A stretch of 64,000 nucleotides of DNA, from contig NZ_WBVO01000008.1 of NCBI RefSeq assembly GCF_008933115.1, forward strand, positions 98,540 to 162,539. The letters run 5' to 3'. The DNA is from Phaeocystidibacter luteus. GTDB lineage: Bacteria > Bacteroidota > Bacteroidia > Flavobacteriales > Schleiferiaceae. Position numbers and translations under genes: made by a program. The stretch's first letter is position 1, and every line of letters starts with the position of its first letter. The notes beneath the pieces were generated by a model, which did not search any database, was not told where the DNA came from, and was given only the letters and a program-made list of their open reading frames with translations. Of the stretch, positions 18,083 to 25,966 are shown piece by piece.

Positions 18083-18090
18083 TACCTTCG
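18083..18090 (+). promoter_or_regulatory. Probable -7 box (TACCTTCG) of the second helicase gene
   Basis: TACCTTCG matches TAnnTTTG in seven of eight positions. It would give a leader of roughly 95 bases before the ATG at 18190, a long untranslated region of the kind often seen on cold-induced DEAD-box helicase mRNAs. No convincing -33 element. Confidence 0.4.
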
Positions 18091-18189
18091 CGGCCTTAAA
18101 GAATGCATTTCTGCGAAACTGGCCCGCGCAAGAGATGATTCGGGAATGAACTGGGCCAAACGTTGCACAAGCAACATAACGGTCCATTT

Positions 18190-19908
18190 ATGACTACTTT
18201 TTCCGACCTCGGACTTCGTCCCGAGCTATTATCCGCATTGAATAAAATCGGTTTTGAAACACCAACTCCGATTCAAGAAGAGGCCATCCCAAAATTGTTG
18301 AATGGCGACAGAGACCTCATTGGTCTTGCCCAGACAGGTACTGGTAAAACCGCAGCCTTTGGTCTTCCACTTCTTCAACATGTAGAAGAAGATTTTTACC
18401 ATGTACAGTCTTTGATTCTCTGCCCAACACGCGAGCTCTGCCTGCAGATCACGAGTGACCTTGAGAAATTCTCAGCCGACCTCAGATCGGTAAAGCCCGT
18501 AGCTGTTTACGGTGGTGCTTCTATCGGCGTTCAAATTAAAGCCCTTCAAAAAGGTGCTCAAGTTGTAGTTGGCACGCCGGGTCGTGTTCTCGACTTAGTG
18601 ACACGCCGTAAGCTCGACCTCAGCAATCTTGAAGTTCTTGTTCTCGACGAGGCCGACGAGATGCTCAATATGGGATTCAAAGATGACTTGGATGCCATTC
18701 TTTCTACCGCTCGCGAGGATCGTAGAACTTGGTTGTTCTCCGCTACTATTTCTCCAGAGATTTCGCGCATTGCTCGTCAGTACATGCACGAGCCGGATGA
18801 AATTGCTACCGCAGCGAAGAACTCATCATCAGCAAACATCACCCATCAAGCTTGTACGGTAAATGCCCGCGATAAATATGCGGCCATCCGTCGAATTCTA
18901 GATGCGCACCCAGATATTTTCGGTATTGTATTCTGTAGAACGAAAGCAGAAACACAAGACGTTGCCGACAAACTCATTCGCGATGGCTATAACTCTGATG
19001 CGCTTCACGGCGATTTGAATCAGAATCAGCGTGACGTGGTAATGAGAAGATACCGTGAGAAGAGCCTCCAAGTGCTGGTAGCTACGGACGTTGCTGCTCG
19101 TGGTCTCGACGTGAAAGAAGTTACACACGTAATCCATTATCAGCTTCCTGACGATCCTGAGGTATATGTACACCGTTCGGGTAGAACGGGTAGAGCTGGT
19201 AAAACGGGTGTTTCAATCGCCATTGCGCACCACCGTGATGGTCGCAAGTTGAAGTCAATTGAACGATTGATTGGCAAAGACTTCGAGCATATCGAATTGC
19301 CTTCAGGATCAGAAGTGCTTACGGCTCGTGCTAAGTTTTGGGTGGATGAAATCATGAACTCTGAAAGCAACGAGGAATCGTTAGAGCACCTTTGGCCAAT
19401 TATCGATGAAGGGTTGAAGGACCTCGATAAGACTGAGCTGCTTCACCGTGTAGCGGGCATGGCGCTTCAGGAATACATCAACGAATACAAGTCGGCTCAG
19501 AACATCAACATGACTATGAAGAGAGATCGTCATAGTGATCGCGAAAGTTCTGGTTCAGGCGAATTTGCTATCTTCAAGTTGAGCTTGGGTGCGCGTGACC
19601 GCATCAACAAGGGTACTTTGATGAAAGAAATCAACCGTATGCGTGCCATCAAGGGTATTGAAATCGGTAAGATTCGTATTCATGAAGACCACACCATTAT
19701 TGAGCTCGACAAATACCGTAGCAGCGAGGCGTTCAAGGCATTCAAGCGCTGGTCGTACTTCGGCAAGAAGGTTTTTGTTGATCAAATGGATGAGATGACA
19801 ACGGCTGATCGCAGCTTCCAGAATAAGCCGAAAGGTGGTCAACGAGGAGCGGGTCACCGTGGCGGCGGACCGAAAGGTCAGCATCGCGGTCGCAAGAATC
19901 GCCGATAA
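18190..19908 (+). CDS. DEAD-box RNA helicase with DbpA-type RNA-binding domain (CsdA/DeaD-like)
   Basis: 572 residues from ATG 18190 (MTTFSDLGL), preferred over an in-frame ATG at 18163 because helicases of this family begin right at the F-x-x-L-G-L block. Motifs: TPTPIQEEAIP Q motif, AQTGTGKT (47-54), PTREL, DEAD (153-156), SAT, ARGLDV, HRSGRTGRAG. After about residue 440 comes a DbpA-like RNA-recognition domain (FAIFKLSLGARDRINKGTL ... GIEIGKIRIHEDHTIIEL) and a short Arg/Gly tail. Likely role: structured-RNA remodelling, ribosome assembly, cold adaptation. It differs clearly from the RhlE-like helicase at 9944. Confidence 0.93.
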   Translation: MTTFSDLGLRPELLSALNKIGFETPTPIQEEAIPKLLNGDRDLIGLAQTGTGKTAAFGLPLLQHVEEDFYHVQSLILCPTRELCLQITSDLEKFSADLRSVKPVAVYGGASIGVQIKALQKGAQVVVGTPGRVLDLVTRRKLDLSNLEVLVLDEADEMLNMGFKDDLDAILSTAREDRRTWLFSATISPEISRIARQYMHEPDEIATAAKNSSSANITHQACTVNARDKYAAIRRILDAHPDIFGIVFCRTKAETQDVADKLIRDGYNSDALHGDLNQNQRDVVMRRYREKSLQVLVATDVAARGLDVKEVTHVIHYQLPDDPEVYVHRSGRTGRAGKTGVSIAIAHHRDGRKLKSIERLIGKDFEHIELPSGSEVLTARAKFWVDEIMNSESNEESLEHLWPIIDEGLKDLDKTELLHRVAGMALQEYINEYKSAQNINMTMKRDRHSDRESSGSGEFAIFKLSLGARDRINKGTLMKEINRMRAIKGIEIGKIRIHEDHTIIELDKYRSSEAFKAFKRWSYFGKKVFVDQMDEMTTADRSFQNKPKGGQRGAGHRGGGPKGQHRGRKNRR

Positions 19909-19956
19909 GACAAGCGTAGGCTGCGGTTTATTTTCGAACTTTAGAAAAACGAACCG

Positions 19957-20301
19957 ATGGCCTACGATACTTTCCTTTCAGATCGAATTGAGCGCGCGCT
20001 CAAGGAAACGGGTACCAACTATGCAACCAAGCACATGTTTGGCGGCCTCGCCTTTATGGTAGACGACAAAATGTGCTGTGGCATAGTCAGGGACGACCTC
20101 ATGGCGCGTGTTGGTCCCGACAGACAAGCTGAAGCTCTTGAGCAAACAGGCGCTCGTCCCATGGAATTTACCGGTCGCCCCATGAAGGGCTATGTATTTG
20201 TCGACTCTGAAGGGTTGGACACAGATGCCGACCTTATGAAGTGGATCAAGTGGTGTTTGGAATTCAATCCACACGCGAAATCAAGCAAAAAGAAGAAATG
20301 A
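19957..20301 (+). CDS. TfoX N-terminal domain protein
   Basis: 114 residues, a single TfoX/Sxy N-terminal domain: KHMFGGLAFMVDDKMCCGI, the block RPMEFTGRPMKGYVFVD, and a C-terminal Lys-rich tail (KSSKKKK). In gammaproteobacteria full-length TfoX activates competence genes, but single-domain versions such as this are widespread and of unknown function, so a competence role should not be assumed. Its stop codon overlaps the start of the next acetyltransferase gene (ATGA), indicating coupling. Confidence 0.8.
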   Translation: MAYDTFLSDRIERALKETGTNYATKHMFGGLAFMVDDKMCCGIVRDDLMARVGPDRQAEALEQTGARPMEFTGRPMKGYVFVDSEGLDTDADLMKWIKWCLEFNPHAKSSKKKK

Positions 20302-20819
20302 AACGGTATGAAACGGCGCGGACCTATGTTCGTCCGCTTGAAACTACCGACATAGAAGGCTTCGCTGAATTAGAAGCCAATCCAAACGTAGTTAAGTATA
20401 CCGGCTACCCTACGGCGTCGAGGGAAGAAGCAGAAAAAGACCTAGCCCATATTATCGAGAACTACGCTATTGACAATCCGGATAAGCTTATTTGGGCTGT
20501 GATTCGAAAGAACGATGATGCCTTTCTGGGCACCATTGCGTTAGTCCCTTTTAAGGATGGCGTTTGGGAAATTGGCTACCGATATTTGGAGCGTCATTGG
20601 GGCAATGGGTATGCGAAGGAACTCCTTCCGGTACTGTTGGAATGGGGTTTTTCTTTTCCCCATATCGTGGCAATTTACGCGGAGGCTGATGTTGAGAATC
20701 CTGCATCCACCAAAGTCTTAGATCGGCACATGCGGTTTGTGAAGGAAGCTGAAAATACGGCGTTGAAATGTGTGGATAGGCAGTATATCCTATCTCGAGA
20801 GGACTGGTTGTCAGCCTAG
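20298..20819 (+). CDS. GNAT N-acetyltransferase (RimJ/RimL type)
   Basis: 173 residues from ATG 20298, which overlaps the TfoX stop; the frame stays open upstream to 20241 but that part lies over the TfoX gene and lacks family similarity. Features of the family: the N-terminal strand RTYVRPLETTDIEGFAELEANP, the acceptor region IGYRYLERHWGNGYAKELLPVLLEWGF (acetyl-CoA pyrophosphate loop), and ENPASTKVLDRHMRFV near the end. Probably acetylates a protein N-terminus or a small amine; the substrate is not inferable. The last 9 bases overlap the convergent receiver gene. Confidence 0.85.
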   Translation: MKRYETARTYVRPLETTDIEGFAELEANPNVVKYTGYPTASREEAEKDLAHIIENYAIDNPDKLIWAVIRKNDDAFLGTIALVPFKDGVWEIGYRYLERHWGNGYAKELLPVLLEWGFSFPHIVAIYAEADVENPASTKVLDRHMRFVKEAENTALKCVDRQYILSREDWLSA

Positions 20820-21269
20820 AAATTTAGAAAGCACCAAGTTGGTTGCTTGAGCCAAGTGAGCTTTGGCAATTACGCCTTTCATTCCACATTCGATGGCCTT
20901 TTCTTTAAGCTCAGAAGAAGATGTGGCGGTTATGGCCACTATAGGAAGGTCACTTGATGGATGGCTTTCGAAGAACGTTCGGCACACGTCGAGACCATCC
21001 ATCCTAGGCATAGCGACGTCCATAAACACAACGTCCCAATCTTCGTTTTCCAAACGGTATAAAGCGTGCTTTCCGTCTACCGCGAATTCTGGCATGATGC
21101 CCCACTTTTCGAGTTCGCGTGCGAGCGTCATTCTGCTCAAGGCATTATCCTCTACGATGAGGACACGCGCATCGGGATACGATTGCAACTTTACATCTGA
21201 TTCGGAAACCAGCTGGGTGGAGGCAGTTCTTTGGCGTTGTGCAGTAGACGAACTTAGTGAATCGGGCAT
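20811..21269 (-). CDS. Stand-alone response-regulator receiver protein
   Basis: 152 residues from the ATG at 21269 (MPDSLSSSTA); an extension to 21338 is open but would cover a probable promoter (AAATTTCG box at 21288-21281 on this strand). After a 30-residue Ser/Thr/Gln-rich N-terminus there is one REC domain: acidic pair in LIVEDN, phospho-acceptor Asp in VVFMDVAMPRMDG, Thr in VAITATS and Lys in GVIAKAH. No output domain, so it probably acts by protein contact or phosphotransfer, like Spo0F or CheY. No histidine kinase is nearby. The C-terminal end overlaps the acetyltransferase by 9 bases. Confidence 0.85.
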   Translation of the reverse strand: MPDSLSSSTAQRQRTASTQLVSESDVKLQSYPDARVLIVEDNALSRMTLARELEKWGIMPEFAVDGKHALYRLENEDWDVVFMDVAMPRMDGLDVCRTFFESHPSSDLPIVAITATSSSELKEKAIECGMKGVIAKAHLAQATNLVLSKFLG

Positions 21270-21388
21270 GCTGAAATGAACGAAATTTGTCTTCAACCGT
21301 GAGCCCAATTTCGGCAAAAGCGATGAGAATTCCGACAAATTGCAAAAAAACCAAAGCGCTACGAACTGAAGTTAGCGTCAACTCTACA

Positions 21389-21571
21389 CTAAGCAGCGGA
21401 TGCCTGCTCTAATGATTCAACACTAATAATGGCAGCCTTTGTGGCCAATCTCAATTTCGCCTTCAAAATTGCTATTTCGCGCTTTTGCTCTTCAATCGTG
21501 TTTTGCAGACGATCTACAAGCAATTCAATAGGCTTAGCTCCGCCAAGCGCTCTTTCTGAGGGGTTAGACAT
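21389..21571 (-). CDS. Small coiled-coil protein, about 60 aa
   Basis: The frame is open from 21721, but the N-terminal part has no protein-like character and I favour the ATG at 21571 (MSNPSERALGG), with 21577 also possible. The 60-residue product has a clear heptad segment IELLVDRLQNTIEEQKREI continuing through AILKAKLRLATK, so it probably forms a dimeric or trimeric coiled coil. It is divergent to bestrophin and lies just upstream of the receiver protein on the same strand (119 bases), so it could be its partner. Family not recognised. Confidence 0.5.
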   Translation of the reverse strand: MSNPSERALGGAKPIELLVDRLQNTIEEQKREIAILKAKLRLATKAAIISVESLEQASAA

Positions 21572-21804
21572 TTGCATTTTTCTTTCTGATATGGATGAGT
21601 AAATTCCTGACATACCCTTAAGTAAGTCAAAGAAATAGAGCGAGATGGCCGAAATTCGATAGCTCGAAACATTCAAGCTGTAAACGACCAAAAAGCTGTG
21701 ATTTACATCCCGCGGAATCATTTATCGTTGATTTTGAATCGTTTGTCTGGCAAAATCTACGGTTCATCATTTTTGAATTGACTTTCAGATGTCCGCCCTA
21801 ACCC

Positions 21805-21812
21805 TATCTTTG
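21805..21812 (+). promoter_or_regulatory. -7 box (TATCTTTG) immediately before the bestrophin ATG
   Basis: TATCTTTG is a perfect match to TAnnTTTG. A TTG at 21778-21780 is 24 bases upstream, slightly long for a -33 element. The ATG at 21817 is only 4 bases after the box, so transcription probably starts at or next to the start codon, giving a leaderless mRNA. Confidence 0.6.
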
Positions 21813-21816
21813 TTCA

Positions 21817-22719
21817 ATGCTCATCCAAAAAAACTGGTCAGTCGGAGAAATTTTGCGTCGTACTTGGCGCATCAACCTCATCATCCTCGGTGAAGTTGGT
21901 ATTGTCGTTCTCGGATACCACTATTTCGTGCAAGATGATTTTGTGGTTCCAATCTCTGTGGCCGCTATTCTGGGTACTGCGATTGCATTCTTCATTGGTT
22001 TCACGAACAACCAGGCATATGACCGTTGGTGGGAAGCCCGTAAAGTGTGGGGAATGATTGTGAACGATTCCCGTTCATGGGCTCGTTCAGTGCTCACGTA
22101 CTGGGACGAGGGCGATCCGAAGCATACCGAAACAAAACATAGAATGGTCCGCCGGCACCTCGCCTGGCTACACTGTGTGAAGAATCACTTGCGTGGTTTG
22201 GAGTCAACGACCTACGCCGTATACCTCAACGCCGATGATCGAGAAAAGGTGCGGGATTCAAAGCATCAGCCCAACACGATTTTGTTGATGCAATCTCAGG
22301 ACATACATCGCGGATTGAAGGAGAAGAAGCTCGACCCATTTGCCTTTAAGGCCTTGGATGAAGCTTTGGTTCGAATGACAGACCAAATGGGAATGTGTGA
22401 ACGGATTAAGAACACGGTATTTCCGACAAGCTATGTGTTCTTCACGAAATTCTTCATCTTCCTTTTCATCAGCCTGAATGCTATTTCAATTCACGCCATC
22501 TTGGGATGGTGGGCTATCCTTTTTGGATGGATTATCGGGTATGTGTTTTATACGACGTTCTACAACGGACTCACGATTATGAATCCGTTTGAGAACCTCC
22601 CATCGGACACTCCAATGAGTGCACTTACCCGCACGCTAGAAAGAAACTTATTAGAAATGTTGGATGAGCCTGACCTCCCAGAGTCGCTAGAGCCTATCCA
22701 TGGAGAATACTTACTGTAA
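21817..22719 (+). CDS. Bestrophin family ion channel
   Basis: 300 residues. Bacterial bestrophins are pentameric inner-membrane channels, and those studied conduct cations. The family signature is present: FFIGFTNNQAYDRWWEARK (around residues 59-77) followed by VWGMIVNDSRSWAR, with hydrophobic pore helices at about 18-38 and 45-64 and a pair near 208-248 (FFIFLFISLNAISIHAILGW). The C-terminus NPFENLPSDTPMSALTRTLERNL is the conserved cytoplasmic stalk. The start is right after a -7 box. The stop overlaps the ATG of the RidA gene (TAATG), so the two are coupled. Confidence 0.92.
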   Translation: MLIQKNWSVGEILRRTWRINLIILGEVGIVVLGYHYFVQDDFVVPISVAAILGTAIAFFIGFTNNQAYDRWWEARKVWGMIVNDSRSWARSVLTYWDEGDPKHTETKHRMVRRHLAWLHCVKNHLRGLESTTYAVYLNADDREKVRDSKHQPNTILLMQSQDIHRGLKEKKLDPFAFKALDEALVRMTDQMGMCERIKNTVFPTSYVFFTKFFIFLFISLNAISIHAILGWWAILFGWIIGYVFYTTFYNGLTIMNPFENLPSDTPMSALTRTLERNLLEMLDEPDLPESLEPIHGEYLL

Positions 22720-23144
22720 TGAGCAAGATTAACGCTGAAGACGCCCCAAAACCAGTTGGCCTTTACCCTCACGCACGAAAAGTTGGCAACCTTCTTTTCT
22801 TATCTGGTGTTGGTCCACGTACCGCTGGTTCCGACGCCAACGATAGTGGAGTTCCGGGCCTAAAGCTCGACCATAACGGCAATTTTCTTGAGTTCGATTT
22901 TGAAGCTCAGGTGCACAGTGTGTTCAACAACGTCAAGCGCATCTTGGAGGCCTCTGGATCTAGCTGGGAGCAACTCGTAGACGTGCAGGTGTTCTTGGTA
23001 AACATGAAGCGCGACTTCCACACGTTCAACAAGATTTACGCGGAATACTTCAAGGAGAACCAGCCTTGTCGCACAACGGTTGAAATCAACAGCCTGCCTA
23101 CACCCATTGCGATTGAATTGAAGTGTGTGGCGACGGTGGAGTGA
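22719..23144 (+). CDS. RidA/YjgF family protein (aminomuconate-deaminase-like)
   Basis: 141 residues. RidA proteins hydrolyse reactive enamine/imine intermediates or related compounds as trimers in the cytoplasm. Conserved parts: GLYPHARKVGNLLFLSGVGPR, the helix FNNVKRILEASGSSWEQLVDVQVFL, and the C-terminal PCRTTVEINSLPTPIAIELK. The Arg of CRTTVE and the Glu of IAIELK correspond to the carboxylate-binding and water-binding residues of the family. The inserted DSGVPGLKLDHNG segment and the end sequence resemble the 2-aminomuconate deaminase subgroup, but no other kynurenine-pathway gene is seen. Its ATG overlaps the bestrophin stop. Confidence 0.85.
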   Translation: MSKINAEDAPKPVGLYPHARKVGNLLFLSGVGPRTAGSDANDSGVPGLKLDHNGNFLEFDFEAQVHSVFNNVKRILEASGSSWEQLVDVQVFLVNMKRDFHTFNKIYAEYFKENQPCRTTVEINSLPTPIAIELKCVATVE

Positions 23145-23260
23145 GGTGAAAGTCGGCCCTTTCCGTGACCCGGCACGGGCGAAAGCACCGTGCCTATCGA
23201 AAGTTCCGACCCTATCCTAAGCCCGGCACGCGCTAAAGCGCCGTGCCTATCGAAAGTTCC

Positions 23261-23395
23261 GACCATATCCCAAACCCGGCACGCGCTAAAGCACCGTGCC
23301 TCTTGCCTCGTTTTGCGCCATGTCCGTTCACCGACGGGTTTTTCTAGGCACTCCGATGATTTTGATTTTGGCGGTTTTGCTTTTTGCGATTTTGC
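23261..23395. repeat. 135-bp direct repeat, copy 1
   Basis: Begins GACCATATCCCAAACCCGGC, includes one REP-like palindrome and ends in a GATTTTGATTTTGGCGGTTT-like T/G-rich tract. The same 135 bases recur at 23772-23906 with one mismatch that I can see (C at 23299, A at 23810), which points to a recent copy. Confidence 0.85.
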
Positions 23396-23519
23396 AGCTT
23401 GCCCGACTACCGGCGGGAAAAACACCCCCGCGAACACACCTCGGGCTAAAGCCGCGAGGCTATGATAATTATCCCCGCCAGCCGGCGGGGAATCGCATCA
23501 GAATCCCAGCTATATCCCA
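23394..23519. repeat. About 126-bp direct repeat of the second REP type, copy 1
   Basis: GCAGCTTGCCCGACTACCGG to TATCCCA, recurring at 23657-23783 with several substitutions. Contains the GGGCTAAAGCC palindrome and the CCCCGCC/GGCGGGG hairpin. Confidence 0.8.
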
Positions 23520-23656
23520 AGCCCGGCACGCGCTAAAGCACCGTACCAAGCGAAGGGAATTCAGCGCAGCTATAAATTACAAAACGCATGTGGGCGATTC
23601 TCCGCACCTGTTTTGCGATTCTTGCACACTCCGATGATTTTAATATTTGCGGTTTT

Positions 23657-23783
23657 GCAGCTTGCCCGACTACCGGCGGGTGAAACCCGCACCGCGAACA
23701 CACCTCGGGCTAAAGCCACGAGGCTATGATAATTATCCCCGCCAGCCGGCGGGGAATCGCGTTAGAATCCCGACCATATCCCA
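23657..23783. repeat. About 127-bp direct repeat of the second REP type, copy 2
   Basis: Counterpart of 23394-23519, with A for G in the palindrome arm and a changed stretch after CCGGCGGG. Confidence 0.8.
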
Positions 23784-23906
23784 AACCCGGCACGCGCTAA
23801 AGCACCGTGACTCTTGCCTCGTTTTGCGCCATGTCCGTTCACCGACGGGTTTTTCTAGGCACTCCGATGATTTTGATTTTGGCGGTTTTGCTTTTTGCGA
23901 TTTTGC
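23772..23906. repeat. 135-bp direct repeat, copy 2
   Basis: Nearly identical to 23261-23395, offset by 511 bases. The flanks differ: copy 1 runs into the next repeat type, copy 2 runs into unique sequence. Confidence 0.85.
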
Positions 23907-24000
23907 GAGAAACACACACGATGATCCACCACGCTCATCCCTCATTCTCACTACGAGCGTCCTCTCCGTGACCTCTGATTCTCTGTGTGAGGCAACCCCA

Positions 24001-24735
24001 TCAAAGCACCACCCCAAACTTCACAAACGCCGCATTCACTCCCGTTACCTGCAGGTTATACGAAGAAGGCGATTTGCTCTCTACATCTTCAACAAAACCG
24101 GGACTAAACCTCTTATAGTTTATCTCTCGGCCAGGGTTGAAGGATTGGGCAGCTTCAATCGAAACTGAAACGCCAACATAGAGGCTCTTGGAGATGAAAT
24201 AATCTATCTCTGCGTATCCCCCAAGAAAGAGCTGATAGTTGTTGTACGTGATTGGATCCTCGAAATAGTTTCCGTAGAGATTCGCGTCAGCATACTCCTG
24301 AGCAGAGTGCGAATAATCGTAAGTCGTTCTTTGGGTATTGATGCCCGCTCCGATTTGCGGACCGTACAAAACTTGCCAATTTGTGCCAATGTCAGACATC
24401 CACAGGAATGAATAGCGGGCGTCGGCTTGGACACTGAAGTTCGAATAGGAATATTGATACTCACCCGTAGGTTCAAAATCAACATCGTCCACACCATTTG
24501 CATATATGAACATGTTGGCGTTCACCTGATGCGCGACGTTCGATCCGTAGTAGCGGAAATCTAGCCCGTCAAACCAATTGGCTGGACCGAAGCCTTGGTT
24601 TCCGCCAAAGAGTAAATCGGGACGGAAAGAAAGTCCAATTGCATAGTCTCCGGAAGTAGGACGATTTGATTCAGTTTGTGCCGTGGCTGCATAGGAACAA
24701 GCCACAATGGCTAACGATAGCGCTATAGCCTTCAT
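24001..24735 (-). CDS. Predicted outer membrane beta-barrel protein, 244 aa
   Basis: Signal peptide MKAIALSLAIVACSYAATAQ, then alternating strands rich in Tyr, Phe and Gly (YAIGLSFRPDLLFGG, FRYYGSN, YQYSYSNFSVQADARYSF, YQLFLGGYAEIDYF) and a terminal strand ending VKFGVVL, the hydrophobic C-terminus typical of outer-membrane barrels. Eight to ten strands are plausible. No enzyme or known porin motif; function unknown. It has its own likely promoter (TACTTTCT between 24736 and 24781) and lies downstream of the channel gene. The REP-like cluster begins at its stop codon. Confidence 0.65.
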   Translation of the reverse strand: MKAIALSLAIVACSYAATAQTESNRPTSGDYAIGLSFRPDLLFGGNQGFGPANWFDGLDFRYYGSNVAHQVNANMFIYANGVDDVDFEPTGEYQYSYSNFSVQADARYSFLWMSDIGTNWQVLYGPQIGAGINTQRTTYDYSHSAQEYADANLYGNYFEDPITYNNYQLFLGGYAEIDYFISKSLYVGVSVSIEAAQSFNPGREINYKRFSPGFVEDVESKSPSSYNLQVTGVNAAFVKFGVVL

Positions 24736-24781
24736 AGTTTCAAGTGTTTAGGTTCTTGTGATGAACGCAGAAAGTACGAAA

Positions 24782-25855
24782 CTATTTCAAGCCATAGAAT
24801 TCTCGAATGGCTATCCAGTCCATTCCATTGAGATTGCGTACCAAGGTCAGGTTTACTTGATCTATAATGTTGACCTCCTTGTTGATTGGAAAGCTGTAGT
24901 AATCCGTTCGAATACCGGTCTTCAAGATCTCTAAATCTTCACCTAGCTGAGTTTCAGAAAGGGCATAGCGCAAGAGCACCCGATCATAAATCACGTAATC
25001 TGCACCGCCTTTATGGAGAATTTCCAGGGCTTCTTCCACTGAAGACGTTCCCACGTATGGAATGTTGAAACTACTCAAGTAATCACTCGTGCTGGTATTG
25101 TCGACCGTCACAACGCGATACGACTTTAGGTCGCGCACGGATTTTATATCGGATTCAAATTGTTGAGCGGTTAGGGACGATGCAATACCAGCGGTTAATC
25201 CGGAAATTCCAACCACTGCAGTGATCATCCATATGAAGGCAATAGCTCGTCCGATTCCGGTTTTTGGCGCTTTATCTCCATATCCAACGGTGGTCATAGT
25301 TACTGCACTCCACCAAAATCCGTCGCCAATTCCCTTTAAGCCCTTTCGAAATTCGTGGTTTTTTCTTCGCTCGATGATCCAAACCACCAATCCGAAGACG
25401 AGAATTATCACTCCCAGACCAAAAATGCCAGAAATAAATTTCCACGTGAAAATGCTCCTGATGAATGTGAAGTACCGGTTGCTTCGCTCTTGGACAACTG
25501 CGGTATCAGTAATATAAAACGGCTGGGTGAAATGCACTTGTCCTAACCGAAGGGGCGTAACGGTAACAGGGTTTACACTCATGTCCACCTCGCCAGAGGC
25601 GACAGCGTCGAGCATATCCTCAACCGTCTCATATTCAACATACTCTGAATGCCAATAGAACTCTCGGTCTATTCTTTCCCAAAAATTCACAATGGGGCCG
25701 TGGACTCCAGATTCGTCTATGGCTACGAATGGAGGAGCGTGTTTAACGCCGATCCGAATCGTGTCGTTTGGACCAAGAAATTTAGTTGAATCAGCCAGTT
25801 GACTGAACGAGGCAAATGAACACAACAACAAGAAAAGTGTGAAAGAAAATCTCAT
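24782..25855 (-). CDS. GluR0-like ligand-gated potassium channel (prokaryotic ionotropic glutamate receptor family)
   Basis: 357 residues. Order: signal peptide (1-19), first ligand-binding lobe (32-125, periplasmic binding protein family 3), membrane helix at about 140-161, pore loop with the potassium filter TVGYGD (189-194), second helix at about 202-225, then the second ligand-binding lobe (235-325). This is the lobe-pore-lobe layout of GluR0, an amino-acid-gated K+ channel. Arg103 in VTVTPLRLG and Asp291 in DYVIYD are at the positions that bind the carboxylate and amino group of amino acids in the family. So the likely function is a K+ channel opened by an external amino acid; the ligand is unknown. 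A plain solute-binding protein is excluded by the filter. Confidence 0.88.
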   Translation of the reverse strand: MRFSFTLFLLLCSFASFSQLADSTKFLGPNDTIRIGVKHAPPFVAIDESGVHGPIVNFWERIDREFYWHSEYVEYETVEDMLDAVASGEVDMSVNPVTVTPLRLGQVHFTQPFYITDTAVVQERSNRYFTFIRSIFTWKFISGIFGLGVIILVFGLVVWIIERRKNHEFRKGLKGIGDGFWWSAVTMTTVGYGDKAPKTGIGRAIAFIWMITAVVGISGLTAGIASSLTAQQFESDIKSVRDLKSYRVVTVDNTSTSDYLSSFNIPYVGTSSVEEALEILHKGGADYVIYDRVLLRYALSETQLGEDLEILKTGIRTDYYSFPINKEVNIIDQVNLTLVRNLNGMDWIAIREFYGLK

Positions 25856-25966
25856 GATTCCTAAACAAAGAGTTCAATATCCAGTTGAAAAATACGGATA
25901 CCTATGGCGGAAAACGCTATTTTAGATGGAAGTATCCAACTTTTTTAACAACCTAAAGCTAACAAG

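Larger units (their letters stand above)
23145..24000. repeat. Cluster of interspersed REP-like palindromic repeats (gene-free)
   Basis: About 850 bases with no convincing gene. Five copies of a palindrome of type CCCGGCACG-N-GCTAAAGC-N-CCGTGCC lie at 23169-23194, 23222-23247, 23275-23300, 23522-23547 and 23786-23811. Two copies of a related element CCTCGGGCTAAAGCC(G/A)CGAGG followed by CCCCGCC-AGCC-GGCGGGG lie at 23439-23496 and 23703-23760. They alternate with longer direct repeats. All share the core GCTAAAGC with short inverted arms, as in REP/REPIN elements mobilised by RAYT transposases; no RAYT gene is in the window. Open frames here on both strands are low-complexity read-through of the repeats. 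Bases 23907-24000 hold nothing I recognise. Confidence 0.85.

Noticed and set aside
20241..20297. Upstream extension of the acetyltransferase
   Set aside because: It lies within the TfoX-like gene in another frame; the ATG at 20298 overlaps the upstream stop and begins right at the family similarity.
23145..24000. Possible CRISPR array
   Set aside because: The palindromes are irregularly spaced, of two families, with repeated rather than unique material between them, and no cas genes are seen.
23190..24168. Several long open frames on both strands within the 23.1-24.1 kb repeats (up to 173 codons)
   Set aside because: They are made of translated repeat units (same peptide pieces recurring in different frames), have no start context or family resemblance, and run into the real barrel gene on the other strand.
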